From Arion vulgaris (taxonomy: Eukaryota; Mollusca; Gastropoda; Stylommatophora; Arionidae): DNA of 64,000 bases. Position numbers and translations under genes: made by a program. Positions within the stretch are counted from its first letter, which is position 1; the number at the start of each line of letters is the position of its first letter. Below are positions 22,263 to 33,190 of the stretch, piece after piece. Location: positions 39,506,789 through 39,570,788 of the forward strand of contig CM036768.1 in NCBI GenBank assembly GCA_020796225.1. The letters run 5' to 3'. The notes under the pieces are model-generated. The model was not told the DNA's origin. It saw nothing but the letters and a program-made list of their open reading frames with translations, and did no database searches.

Positions 22263-22522
22263 CGCGCCCGTGTGGTGTCGGGGCCCGCAAGGGAAGCAAA
22301 GAATAGTACCACTGCGACCTACAATGCGTGTTGTAAGAGTCGACTGATGTAGGCCCTAGGGATGCTACCTAGTAAATAAAAAGCAGCTCAGAAATCGGAT
22401 GTTCTGGACTACTTGTAGGCGCATAACTGGCACAACATACAATCGCTCTTAGGCTCAGATCACATACAAATCACACAGAATGGTTAACAAGTGGTCAATA
22501 TGGAGCGTTCAAAGAAGAAGAT
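22263..22522 (+). mobile_element. SINE-E, full-length copy
   Basis: Begins CGCGCCCGTGTGGTGTCGGG, contains GAATAGTACCACTGCGACC, CTGATGTAGGCCCTAGGGA, CAGAAATCGGATGT and TCACATACAAATCACACAG, and ends in GAAGAAG. Flanks ATATCCACTT and ATATCTACTT are a 9-of-10 match, consistent with an old target duplication. Confidence 0.8.
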
Positions 22523-22821
22523 ATCTACTTAGTGTCCCCGTTTGATACATCAAGTTTTCACAAGAGGTTTCCATTGCTGTCGTTCTGCCACCTTTCTGTT
22601 CATTAATTGTCTCATATGTAATGTTACTCCAACTTTTTTTTTCCCACAGTTTTTCTCCATGTTTCTTGTGGAATTCCAGGTCCTATTCTCCATCAGCTGT
22701 CCATCTAAAAGCTGTCCTAACTAATGACCCTACCGGTATACCACAAGCATACACAATCTATCTACATCCGGGTAGTTTAATCATGTTCTTCAATGATACA
22801 CAATTTGTTTCTCTAAAGCAT

Positions 22822-23313
22822 AGATTCCCTAACTTTTTCGGCCCACCGCCCACTTTGCACAACATAAACTTTGTAACGCCCCACCTCTCACTTTGCACAA
22901 CATAAACTTTGTAACGCCCCCTCCACATTATAACAGTTTGCCAACGATTCCCTCTCACATATATATACATGCTCTATTTTCTCTTTGACATAGAAAATTG
23001 ATATATATTTCTGTAATACATGATCAATTTTCAAATGATTATATGCATGAAATAGAAAATTGATGACAAAAATGGATCGTGTAAGACGGACGTAAGATAA
23101 AATAAAATGCAGAATTCAAATGCTAAATGATTATTCAATCTCAAAATCACGACAATAATTTATTTTAACATATTTATTATTAATTTCTTCTTTAAGAAGC
23201 CACCTACCCTAATCGCTTAAGCACCCCCAATTCTTCAAAACCCACAATCGCCCCCTTATAGAACGCTTCAGCGCCCACTGGGGCAGTACCGCCCACTTTG
23301 GGAAACACTACTG
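22822..23313. mobile_element. hAT-like MITE family 2
   Basis: A 492-bp non-coding element between perfect 8-bp duplications TAAAGCAT (22814-22821, 23314-23321). The termini are imperfect inverted repeats: AGATTCCCTAACTTTTTCGG on the left, CTTTGGGAAACACTACTG on the right. GC-rich subterminal blocks contain GCCCAC and CGCCC. A 44-bp stretch with CTTTGCACAACATAAAC is tandemly duplicated near the left end (about 22853-22920). Confidence 0.75.
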
Positions 23314-23321
23314 TAAAGCAT

Positions 23322-23685
23322 AGTTCTTTACTTGCTATAGTATTTGTCTAGAAGATATAAAGGTCAAACGTCTTACTAAAGAAACCACCACAATAGTATC
23401 ACAACAGAAGCTTTGGCGCAGGTGTATTGAAAATAACGTTACGGGTCTGAAAGCTCATATAGAATAATGATTCATGGATGGTAGAATCTACACAGAAGCT
23501 CACAGCTGACATCTGCTGCATATCTAGTTCACATGGATCGATAAGTATGTCAAGCTTGATATACAACTTCACGGTTGACTTCACACATGTATGTATCAAC
23601 TATTCTCTTGTTTATTGTCTAATTGCGATACAAGATAACAAGCAAATATTACACCTGTTGTTATACACTATTTCTTGGTGGATCA
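23322..23685. other. Unassigned sequence
   Basis: No repeat family or coding signal seen. The short ORFs have no recognisable motif. Confidence 0.45.
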
Positions 23686-23689
23686 CAAA

Positions 23690-24078
23690 CACAGTAGGTA
23701 AGTATACATAACTCAACAGTTGAATAAATTCACGTGAACACAAACACAGTAGGTAAGTATACATAACTCAAGAGTTGAATAAATTCACGTGGATCACAAA
23801 CACAGTAAGTAAGTATACATAGCTCAAGAGTTGAATAAATTCACGTGGATCACAAACACAGTAAGTAGGTATACATAACTCAACAGTTGAATAAATTCAC
23901 GTGGATCACAAACACAGTAGGTAAGTATACATAACTGAACAGTTGAATAAATTCACGTGAACACAAACACAGTAGGTAAGTATACATAGCTCAAGAGTTG
24001 AATAAATTCACGTGGATCACAAACACAGTAAGTAAGTATACATAGCTCAAGAGTTGAATAAATTCACGTGAACACAAA
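23690..24078. repeat. About 56-bp minisatellite, seven copies
   Basis: Unit ACACAAACACAGTAGGTAAG plus TATACATAACTCAACAG and TTGAATAAATTCACGTG, with or without GATC. AGTAGGTAAG/AGTAAGTAAG and CAACAG/CAAGAG variants alternate. Confidence 0.95.
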
Positions 24079-24134
24079 CAATGTTATATATAACAAATAT
24101 GAAGACTATTTAGAATTGTTTCCTTACAATTATT

Positions 24135-24500
24135 TTTTTTACTTGAACTCGTTTCGTTTTCTCTAATCCTGTTTAGCATCACAGCGTCAGAAAAAGAAGA
24201 GATTTATAGAACGGGCTTTTGTGTGCGCTTCATAAATAGTGTTTTCACCACCTCTGTTATTTCTGAGGTCCACCTTTTGTGTGAAAGGCCTTTTGCTTTT
24301 TTTATCCGCTGTATCGGAGTAACATTGCTCTTTGAGACGCACTGTCTGTTGGTAATCTGCTTATGTGGCTGAACCATTCGTTGTTTCTTGATGAAGTTCA
24401 GTACTGATGGTGTATACACTTTTTCCCCGATTTCTTCATTTCTAAACAGGCCTCTTCTTGATACTGCCAGCATTTTGCGTAGACACTTCATCTCTGTCGT
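24135..24500 (-). mobile_element. LINE type 1 C-terminal fragment
   Basis: The minus-strand frame 24204-24539 encodes TEMKCLRKMLAVSRRGLFRN, then LNFIKKQRMVQPHKQITNRQ and KRWTSEITEV, the expected order before and after the WFGH motif (here mutated to VQPH). Continuous with the array at 24500-25041. Confidence 0.75.
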
Positions 24501-25041
24501 GACTACTGTGTTGATACTGCCAGCATTCTGTGTAGACACTTCATCTCTGTCGTGACTACAGTGTTGATACTGCCAGCATTCTGTGTAGACACTTCATCTC
24601 TGTCGTGACTACAGTGTTGATACTGCCAGCATTCTGCGTAAACACTTCATCTCTGTCGTGACTACTGTGTTGATACTGCCAGCATTCTGCGTAGACACTT
24701 CATCTCTGTCGTGACTACAGTGTTGATACTGCCAGCATTCTGCGTAGACACTTCATCTCTGTCGTGACTACTGTGTTGATACTGCCAGCATTCTGCGTAG
24801 ACACTTCATCTCTGTCGTGACTACAGTGTTGATACTGCCAGCATTCTGCGTAGACACTTCATCTCTGTCGTGACTACAGTGTTGATACTGCCAGCATTCT
24901 GCGTAGACACTTCATCTCTGTCGTGACTACAGTGTTGATACTGCCAGCATTCTGCGTAAACACTTCATCTCTGTCGTGACTACTGTGTTGATACTGCCAG
25001 CATTCTGCGTAAACACTTCATCTCTGTCGTGACTAGTGTGT
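24500..25041. repeat. 53-bp minisatellite amplified from LINE codons
   Basis: Unit GTTGATACTGCCAGCATTC plus TGCGTAGACACTTCATCTC and TGTCGTGACTACAGT, about ten copies. On the minus strand it spells TTEMKCLRRMLAVSTQ-like peptide, i.e. the same residues that continue into the intact LINE segment on its left. Confidence 0.9.
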
Positions 25042-25286
25042 TGGTTAGTATACTCTGATATAACTCAAAAAAAAAAAGGAAGTTCGTGTGTTGAAAGCTG
25101 CGTGACTCAGCCTATAGCGACTTGAATTCCCCCCCCTAAAATTGTAATATAAGAACATGTAGAATAGAAATAATTGGTTAATGAGTTGTTCTCACGAAAC
25201 TTCTAGCAGATCATTAGATATGCTCAGTCTGGGTCCAGCAGTTGTAGAAAGGTAAACATGCCGACTGCAACTGTTGCTCTATAGTT

Positions 25287-25489
25287 GTTGTTTTTGGGGT
25301 TTTTTCCGATCCAGAAACACTTTTCGGCTCGGTACCATGGACATCGTAACCCTTCGATTCGGTGCCACGAACACCGTAAATCTGTGGAACCTGTAGCTTT
25401 TTCTGCCAGTCCGCGGAATTGAACCCGCACTCACAGAGGCTTGTCCCCGCAGTCCAACGCGCTACGAACACGCTGGGCACGCGGGCATT
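25287..25489 (-). mobile_element. SINE-A copy 1, full length with perfect 13-bp TSD
   Basis: Flanked by TTGCTCTATAGTT at 25274-25286 and 25490-25502. On the minus strand it begins GCCCGCGTGCCCAGCGTG, has A-box-like GTAGCGCGTTGGACTG and B box GGTTCAATTCCGCGG, then a body with GGTGTTCGTGGCACCGAA and ATGTCCATGG, ending in CTGGATCGG and an A-rich tail. The exact TSD indicates retrotransposition. Confidence 0.93.
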
Positions 25490-25504
25490 TTGCTCTATAG
25501 TTAA

Positions 25505-25850
25505 ACATCATCATCCAGTTGCTTGTTCTGAGCCAAACTAATAGTCCTTCGGAATTTCTTCCTATCATAAGACAGATGTCCCGTCCCGCCTCCATAGCAG
25601 TTTTGCTTAAATTATCTATGACATTCTTATTCCATCTTACCCGTCGTCCTATCTTCTCCTCTTTACGGTGATGTCTCCCTCTCTCTTTACCGGGATGACT
25701 CCCTCCATAATGGTCTTTTCCAACTCCTTCATGTCTTTCTACGTGCTCAAATTATTTAAATTTTCTCATTCTTATACGCAGCCTCAGCCAGTTTTCTTTA
25801 ATTGTAATGTCTTCTGGACATATATATTTGTTGTCTTCTCTGTCCATGGT
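25505..25850 (-). mobile_element. LINE type 1, 3' half left of the array
   Basis: The minus strand aligns by eye to 55340-55690: segments equivalent to the KTIMEGG, KRRRGR and RRWIQDV parts and the GGACATATAAAAAGAC region, with indels. Interrupted by the 66-bp array and resumed at 26786. Confidence 0.7.
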
Positions 25851-26785
25851 ATAGGCTGGTCTCCTTTGTAACATTTATTGTCTAAAGCATATATATATAC
25901 TTGCTCTGCCCATGGTATAGGCTGATCTCCTTTGTAACATTTATTGTCTAAAGCATATATATATACTTGCTCTGCCAATGGTATAGGCTGATCTCCTTTG
26001 TAACATTTATTGTCTAAAGCATATATATATATGCTTGCTCTGCCCATGGTATAGGCTGGTCTCCTTTGTAACATTTATTGTCTAAAGCATATATATATAC
26101 TTGCTCTGCCCATGGTATAGGCTGATCTCCTTTGTAACATTTATTGTCTAAAGCACATATATATATACTTGCTCTGCCCATGGTATAGGCTGATCTCCTT
26201 TGTAACATTTATTGTCTAAAGCACATATATATATACTTGCTCTGCCCATGGTATAGGCTGATCTCCTTTGTAACATTTATTGTCTAAAGCATATATATAT
26301 AGCTTGCTCTGCCATGGTATAGGCTGGTCTCCTTTGTAACATTTATTGTCTAAAGCATATATATATATACTTGCTCTGCCCATGGTATAGGCTGGTCTCC
26401 TTTGTAACATTTATTGTCTAAAGCATATATATATGCTTGCTCTGCCCATGGTATAGGCTGATCTCCTTTGTAACATTTATTGTCTAAAGCATATATATAT
26501 ATATACTTGCTCTGCCCATGGTATAGGCTGATCTCCTTTGTAACATTTATTGTCTAAAGCATATATATATGCTTGCTCTGCCCATGGTATAGGCTGATCT
26601 CCTTTGTAACATTTATTGTCTAAAGCATATATATATGCTTGCTCTGCCCATGGTATAGGCTGATCTCCTTTGTAACATTTATTGTCTAAAGCATATATAT
26701 ATACTTGCTCTGCCAATGGTATAGGCTGATCTCCTTTGTAACATTTATTGTCTAAAGCATATATATATATATATATGCTTGCTCT
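25850..26785. repeat. 66-bp minisatellite amplified from LINE RT codons
   Basis: Unit GTCTAAAGCATATATATATA plus CTTGCTCTGCCCATGG and TATAGGCTGATCTCCTTTG, about 14 copies. On the minus strand it encodes ALDNKCYKGDQPIPWAEQ, clearly derived from the LINE segment SFEYKCYRRVLRISWTEK (55321-55370). The (AT)n part varies in length between copies, while the rest stays conserved. Confidence 0.93.
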
Positions 26786-26888
26786 GAATATTTTCATCTT
26801 TATTGTCCTATTAGTTCCATTTCCTTCCGTTTTTAGTTGTTTATATTTTCTCTGTCTATGTGAACACAATCCTAATTCTTTCATACCT
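26786..26888 (-). mobile_element. LINE type 1, continuation right of the array
   Basis: The minus strand reads KQLKTEGNGTNRTIKMKIFRA, matching KQLKTVRNGTDKKTKIRILRA of the LINE at 55190-55250. This shows the 66-bp array sits inside one LINE copy. Confidence 0.75.
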
Positions 26889-26894
26889 CAAGCA

Positions 26895-27010
26895 GAAAAT
26901 GAATATCAGCTTACAAAGTGCCTTAAGACAAGCACATACAAGATCACTACGTCCCCCTCTCTCCCAACACTTCAATAAAGAAGTGAATGGTGGAAGAGAA
27001 GGATATATAT
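26895..27010 (+). mobile_element. LINE type 1 3' end with (AT)n(AC)n tail
   Basis: Encodes KMNISLQSALRQAHTRSLRP followed by LSQHFNKEVNGG. The same ending occurs on the minus strand at 50560-50690 (KMNISLHSVLKQALTRSLP). Confidence 0.6.
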
Positions 27011-27640
27011 ATATACACACACACACACAATACTTAATGAACGGTGTAGACTGGGAAACTTTGACCGTGAGGTCAAAGGTTAACAGGGCAATGGCTCGCC
27101 TAGGGAGATGGACTTCCTAGGTCAGGATTTAAAAAAATGTCCTTGGGGAGTTAACCCGACAAAAATCTCGGTGGAGGTCTGCCCCCTCTCCTCACCCGTG
27201 ATATCAGTGGATTTACCCTGATATCCAAGATTCAGACCCCCAGCTATGGGCAAATAGCCCCACTGCCTTGTGGGAGCCTCGGCAGAAGCAAAGTCTATGG
27301 GAGTAAACCAAACAGAAAATCCGGAGCGGAGCCCCTAAGACGGACATGCATCAAGTGATGTCCTACCGGCAGCTCCTGCAACCGAACTGATACCAGATGT
27401 AGTGCTTGCACTCCTCTGGATTCTATCAGCGAGGTCGAGAGGGGGCAGTTGACGCTTGGGCAACTCAGCTACTCCATAAAAATATCCCAGGCATGCCTCA
27501 CGGAGAGGTCACTTCGTGGTCGACTTTAAACGTTGTGATTCAGCGCAGAACATACTACGTGACGCAAGACCTATTCTCTCCTGAGACAAAGAGGCCAATG
27601 ACTTAATGAGCTATTGAGAACAAGAAATGGAATAGCTGTC
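27011..27640 (+). other. GC-rich block, possibly a LINE 5' region
   Basis: Less AT-rich than its surroundings, with no long frame apart from 27406-27606 (RGREGAVDAWATQLLHKNIP), which I cannot place. It could be the 5' untranslated region of a LINE, but no second copy lies in the window to test this. Confidence 0.3.
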
Positions 27641-28090
27641 ACCTAGCAAGAGAAAGTAACACGTAACAGCGTACTCAGTGACTTATTCAACTCAAACAAT
27701 GAAGTCGACCGATATATTTGATATTCTACAGCATCTGCGCAATATACATTTATCATATTGTTATATTGTAATACCATCCAACACACACACACACAAACGG
27801 CAATGACTTGATAAAAACATCCATTTGATATTGCAATCAACCCAGCATGTCTTATATCAATAAGGGTATCAGTTTTATTTAATACAAAAACAAAGCAGAT
27901 CATTAAAAACTACTAGTGGTTGTATTATTATGATGTTGTTTGTTGATTGCAGTAATTCCTTCTTTGTTTCAATACAGTTGAAGTTTCATGAATAGCTAGA
28001 TAGCATAACAGCTATAGAATGTTATCTTACGCACAGCTTTAGTACATCTGGTTTTTATTAGTTTATTACAAATAAAATTGCACATCAAAA
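27641..28090. other. Unassigned AT-rich sequence
   Basis: A short (AC)n at 27781-27794. No coding signal. Confidence 0.45.
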
Positions 28091-28094
28091 TTGG

Positions 28095-28436
28095 AAATTA
28101 AATAGTTTGATTAACTTTCTTTCTTTTGTCCTTCTCTGCTTTTGCCGCTAGGCGTAGCAGGTTTAACTGATGATCAGTTTCCGAGATAGTGTACGCTCGG
28201 TCGCTTGATATGTTGTGGTATTGTGGAGTTTTAATATGTCTGTAACTCCATCAACCCATCTTTTCTTGGTCTGTCCCTTCCTCTTGATGATTCCATTTTC
28301 AGGTTGTACTCTTGCAACTGGTGTATTCGCGTTCATTCTGACCAAGTGGCCAAACCATTTGAGTCTCTGTTGTTTGATTAACATGAGTCTATAATACAAA
28401 TGATATCCGACCTTCTTCTCGACATTGTTGCCCAAG
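28095..28436 (-). mobile_element. LINE type 1 C-terminal fragment
   Basis: The minus-strand frame 28163-28441 encodes IKQQRLKWFGHLVRMNANTP, then KRKGQTKKRWVDGVTDILK and a terminal ATERTLSRKLI. A sister copy lies at 58930-59209 with NTPVAKAYNLNMESS at the same place. Confidence 0.8.
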
Positions 28437-28704
28437 TTCAAAGTGTAGCACCACTGATCGCGGCCAAAGGGTGGGAGCCGTCATAGAGCCAATAGGCAAC
28501 TTAATACATTTAAACAAATTTCGAGCAGCTCTAATTTGAAAGAATGACGACGCTAGGAATATACACGTTCAACCGTAGCTGCGTCCACCCATTGCGGCAA
28601 TGTAGAGTGAAGGTTCAATAAATAAATTAATAAAAACTTTAATTCAGATCTAAGGTCATTAGTGAATCGACCGCTTAAATACAAGAGAACATCATACAGT
28701 TATA

Positions 28705-29450
28705 TTATGCCATCGCCGTCATGGCACATTGGGCATTCTCATGCGTGCTCCGTCCTGCGCTGGTGCAGCCATCCCAAAGTTCATTTGCTCACAGTACCCA
28801 TGAGAAGTTGATTAGTATATCTTCTCTCTACCACGAAGACGACACTGTCTGGCATGTCCAAACTTGTACCCATGAGAAGTTGATTAGTATATCTTCTCTC
28901 TCTACCACGAAGACGACACTGTCTAGCATGTCCAAACTTGTACCATGAGAAGTTGATTAGTATATCTTTCTCTCTACCATGAAGACGACACAGTCTGGCA
29001 TGTTCAAACCTGTACCCAAGAGAAGTTGATTAGTATATCTTCTCTCTACCACGAAGACGACACTGTCTGGCATGTTCAAACTTGTACCCAAGAGAAGTTA
29101 ATTAGCATATCTTCTCTCTACATGAAGAAAACACTGTCTAGCATGTCCAAACTTCTAATTCTGGCACTCATTGCAGTGTCTGAGACTTCCTCATATAAAT
29201 AAATAATGCGTACCGCATTGATGACATCGGCTCTGTCCATACTTCTGCACGCATGACTCAGGGCATTGTGTACAAGAAAGTCAGCACGCTGATGATCCTG
29301 TACTCCAGCATGTCCATGTGTGTACAGTCAAGTCAGTGTCTTGAGATAGTGATCTCCGAATGATATCCACCCATTACGAGCGCAGACTTGCAGATTCAAT
29401 CCGTTGAAGTATATTTATAGAGTCTGATCTGATAATCTTATGCAAGGCCT
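28705..29450 (-). mobile_element. LINE type 2 fragment with internal 72-bp array
   Basis: Same family and strand as 41883-42533: shared blocks TCATGGCACATTGGGCATTC, GAGAAGTTGATTA, GACGACACTGTCTGGCATGT and GTATATTTATAGAGTCTGAT. The RNase H frame is broken. The block around 28795-29155 is amplified. Confidence 0.75.
28795..29155. repeat. 72-bp tandem repeat of LINE type 2 sequence, five copies
   Basis: Unit includes TACCCATGAGAAGTTGATTA, TATCTTCTCTCTACCACG and ACTGTCTGGCATGTCC. In the sister LINE at 41983-42058 the same stretch occurs once, so the amplification is specific to this copy. Confidence 0.9.
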
Positions 29451-29466
29451 GTTGCTAAGCCACCCA

Positions 29467-29467
29467 C

Positions 29468-29500
<33 letters not shown>

Positions 29501-29511
29501 TGAGAGAGAGT
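29467..29511. repeat. (GA)n microsatellite
   Basis: GA dinucleotides with rare interruptions. Confidence 0.95.
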
Positions 29512-29684
29512 TCTATATAGTATTGATCAGTTTCGAAACTGATCTGGCAGTTTAGTTGAAAAAAGGTGATTGTTTCTAGATTATAAAACGCTACTACTAA
29601 ATGTCTGATCTAGCTATATATATATACTGTATATACATTTCTATATCTATATAGAAAGCAAGTTGAATGCATTGAAAATAGATG

Positions 29685-30470
29685 TCTGCGAAAATAATGA
29701 ACATAAAATGCGAAGAATTCAGCAGTGATGAAATCAGAGAAATGTCTGGTCAGCTACTAGTTACAACTGTTATAAGAAGGGGAAGATGGAAATATGTTGG
29801 ATATTGGCCTCGATAACATATGGCCGGTGGCTCATGTAAATTCACAGAAATCAGACCACAATCGTCGCGTGAAATTGCAGCATTCCAGTATTGTTAGATA
29901 TAGAGAAATTCATTTTAAAAACAACACAACTTGTTACATCAAGGTTATATGATGTTACAAGTTAAGTTGAACAATAAGAAATGCCAGTATTATTAATATT
30001 TTGTCATCAAGGTTATATGATGTTACAAGTTCAGTTTAACAATAAGGAATGTCAATATTATTAAGATATTGTCATCAATAAATAACCATAGACTCGTAGA
30101 ATTGTGCAAAGTTTACAGAAAACCTTTCAGTGTTCTATCAAACACATATAAAAACCAGTCCACATTAAACAGGTATTTTTCCCGTCTGAGCTAGTCGGCC
30201 TTCTGTTACCGGGGGTACGGTTGGACACATCTTGAGAAGAAATGATCAAAGAATATCACAGCAGGCATTGAAGTGGGATGCAAAGGGTTGAAGAAAGAGA
30301 GGAAGGAAGACCTAGGGAGACCCTGAAACGAACTTTGCTGAGAGAGGGAAGAAAGTTCTCAGTTCCATGGAGGAGACTGAGCAAGTTGTCCAGACTAGAG
30401 CGGTATAGAGAAATTTCTTACTGACCATATGTAACGTATAACGGTACAAGAGGAATTATTATTATTTATA
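29685..30470 (+). mobile_element. LINE type 1 3' end split by a 0.4-kb insert
   Basis: 29690-29800 matches 310-420 (GATGAAATCAGAGAAATG, ACAACTGTTATAAGAAGG) and 30220-30465 matches 425-660 (CTTGAGAAGAAATGATCAAA, AACGTATAACGGTACAAGA). Between them lies a foreign segment, about 29802-30217. The tail is ATT-rich as in the first copy. Confidence 0.85.
29802..30217. mobile_element. Unclassified insertion inside a LINE
   Basis: About 415 bp absent from the sister LINE. The bases TTGG occur on both sides (ATGTTGG and ACGGTTGG), which could be a 4-bp duplication. I see no inverted termini or tRNA-like boxes. Inside, a stretch of about 64 bp beginning TCAAGGTTATATGATGTTAC is present twice. Confidence 0.5.
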
Positions 30471-30499
30471 TATTAGATAATGTGTGTGTGTGTTTATAT

Positions 30500-31430
30500 G
30501 TAATTTTCTGAACACATCTTCTTTAGACAAAACATTGCTTTTCTTGTGCCCCAACAGTTCATTCGGAATCTAAATTGATTTTTGCTAACTTTCTTGTCTA
30601 TGATTTTTTTTCCCTGCATCATCTCAAATCTCTTTGACATGTTACTCAATCACACTAATTGTTCTTTAATATACACATTCCACTGCGTTTTGTTTTCTTC
30701 AGGGAAAAATCTTTACAAATATTACATGTTTTTCAAATCTCTTGATATGTGTTCCGTACTCTTCAATTCATTTCACCAATCCGTAATTATATATATATAT
30801 ATATATAGCTCAATTCTCAAAGGGTTTCTATCCTTTCAATGTTGATATTATCTAGCCTTGCAGCTTTTTCTATTTTCAAGATTTTTTATTGATTTTTCTA
30901 CTTCTGTTTTGATAACGCTTGGGCCCTCATTATTATGCGCTCTTGATGTTATTGCTATCGTCGAATAGTTATTGTCCATATTCTGTGCATTTATTTGATC
31001 TTTTTCCTTTTAAATATAATTTCTCATGTTTTTGTCTGATACATCTGCCATGTTTTCATAATTCTTATTCATAATTTACATGACTTCTTTAAGCATACAT
31101 CATATGTCTTGTTTCTTCTTCATGTCTTTTATTTTCTGTCATTCGGTTTATAACCAGCTTTCGTTTGCTTGTCTGCAGTGGCGGCTCGTCATTAGGGGCA
31201 AATGGGGCCGGGCCTCACCAAAAATAATATGCAACGTATATTTGTTTTAGGAATTAAAATATAACCTAACCCAAAATCATGTTTTTTCCGCAAATTTTGT
31301 CTGGCCCCACCAACAAAAATGATCACGAGCCGACACTGCTTGTCTGTATATCTTTCTTAACCCCCTTTCATCTTTCCGAGACGATATACTGGCTCGCGTA
31401 CATAAAAAAAAAAACCGCAAAGTCAGTATA
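30500..31430 (-). mobile_element. LINE type 1, region between endonuclease and RT, split by a MITE
   Basis: The minus strand (31050-30840) reads TIAITSRAHNNEGPSVIKTE followed by EKSIKNLENRKSC, the GP.I...EV..AI..LK..K..G linker just before the LINE RT core. Upstream and downstream segments are AT-rich and frame-broken. The hAT MITE at 31176-31338 is inserted in it. Confidence 0.6.
31176..31338 (+). mobile_element. hAT MITE family 1, copy 2
   Basis: 163 bp with ends CAGTGGCGGCTCGT and ACGAGCCGACACTG and a perfect 8-bp duplication CTTGTCTG (31168-31175, 31339-31346). Interior CTGGCCCCACCAA and GGGGCCGGGCCTCACCA are subterminal inverted blocks. No coding capacity; mobilised in trans by a hAT transposase. 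Confidence 0.95.
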
Positions 31431-31439
31431 CTGGTTAGT

Positions 31440-31990
31440 TTTAGTTTCAGTTTAGAATATCTTCATTGTACTCCGGACATGTCCATAGGGGCTCCGATCT
31501 CCTTCGCAATATCTCCAATAGCGTCCAGCGACTGACCATACCAGTTCAATTTTGATTGATGAGCCTACTCATATACCTGTTATGCTGTTCTTTTCTTGCT
31601 ACTCCAATCTTCAAACCCAGCTCCTGCAATTTAGTAGTTGACGTGGATTGGTTTAAATGAAAATCTTCTTTGCGGCCACACTCTATGATGGCATTCAAAA
31701 TATCAACTCTATCCATTGGCTGACCCTCTGATATGGTGGCAGAGCCTGTCTGCTCTCTCATTGCTGACACCCATGTGCCCGGAACGAAGATAAGTATGAT
31801 TCTGCAAATTGTTGACGCTTGTAGTGATTCAGTCCATTGCCTGCGCACCGAACCAGACTCTACCTTGCGGAACATACTCAATGAATCACTCAGAATGCAT
31901 GCATGAGTGTAGTTTTGTGACTCCAGCCAACGTAAAGCATTAATTACCGCCAGTGTTTGTATTTATACTGGTTAGGTGCGTATAAATGCC
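31440..31990 (-). mobile_element. LINE type 2, RNase H fragment
   Basis: The minus-strand frame 31546-31881 contains SMFRKVESGSVRRQWTESLQ, then IFVPGTWVSAMREQTGSAT, a decayed PGHxGVxGNExADxLA region, then GQPMDRVDILNAI. The last part matches RSMDRADIINAV of the copy at 41883-42533. Confidence 0.65.
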
Positions 31991-32184
31991 CCGGAGGTAA
32001 ACACAATAATTACGGAGAGAAAAGGTTACTACTTTGACTGTTGTTTCAATTCTGGTTGATGCTTTATCCTACTAATAGTTTTATGATTTCATCATTGATC
32101 AATATTCTATTTGTTTCTATTCTCTCTTGTTGGCAGATCCTCGTTCCTTGTTTGTATGTTTCATCTGAAGCAATTCTATTTATT

Positions 32185-32350
32185 AGCTACTTTCTCAATT
32201 CAACTGTTTTCATGTCGTGTCTATCCTTTTAATATCCGTCTCCAGCTAACTTCTCCATATATTTCTAGGCATTCCCATACTCCTATTTCCCTGCGGATTC
32301 CACAACAGTGCTTGTCGTGCAATGCTTCCGGTCGGCCTTCTAAATGTGTG
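32185..32350 (-). mobile_element. LINE C-terminal fragment
   Basis: The minus strand reads RPTGSIARQALLWNPQGNRS, then GMPRNIWRS, a stop, and LETDIKR: the widespread IARQAL.WNPQGKR.RGRP.NTWRR.LE.DIK tail of invertebrate LINEs. Confidence 0.75.
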
Positions 32351-32404
32351 GCGGTCAGAACTCGGTAAAATTAATTGTATGGAAAGGGTTAATAGAGAGA
32401 TCAA

Positions 32405-33190
32405 TGTCACAAATATGTACACATTCTAAATAGGAATAAGAAGCTATGAATACAAATGTGTTTACATTCTAAATAGAAATAAAAAGCTATGAATACAAAT
32501 GTGTACACATTTTAAATAGGAATAAAAAGCTATGAATACAAATGTGTATACATTCTAAATAGAAATAAAAAGCTATGAATACAAATGTGTATACATTCTA
32601 AATAGAAATAAAAAGCTATGAATACAAATGTGTATACACTCTAAATAGGAATAAGAAGCTATGAATACAAATGTGTACACATTCTAAATAGAAATAAAAA
32701 GCTATGAATACAAATGTGTATACATTCTAAATAGAAATAAAAAGCTATGAATACAAATGTGTACACATTCTAAATAGGAATAAAAAGCTATGAATACAAA
32801 TGTGTATACATTCTAAATAGAAATAAAAAGCTATGAATACAAATGTGTATACATTCTAAATAGGAATAAGAAGCTATGAATACAAATTGTACACATTCTA
32901 AATAGAAATAAAAGCTATGAATACAAATTTTATACATTCTAAATAGGAATAAGAAGCTATGAATACAAATGTGTACACATTCTAAATAGAAATAAAAAGC
33001 TATGAATACAAATGTGTATACATTCTAAATAGGAACAAGAAGCTATGAATACAAATATGTATACATTCTAAATAGGAACAAGAAGCTATGAATACAAATA
33101 TGTATACATTCTAAATAGGAACAAGAAGCTATGAATACAAATATGTATACATTCTAAATAGGAACAAGAAGCTATTAATACAAATGTACA
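32405..33190. repeat. 43-bp minisatellite, about 18 copies
   Basis: Unit AAATGTGTATACATTCTAAA plus TAGAAATAAAAAGCTATG and AATAC. Variants alternate (GGAATAAGAAG, AAATAAAAAG); the last four units share GGAACAAGAAG and AATATGTATAC, a young local expansion. Confidence 0.96.
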
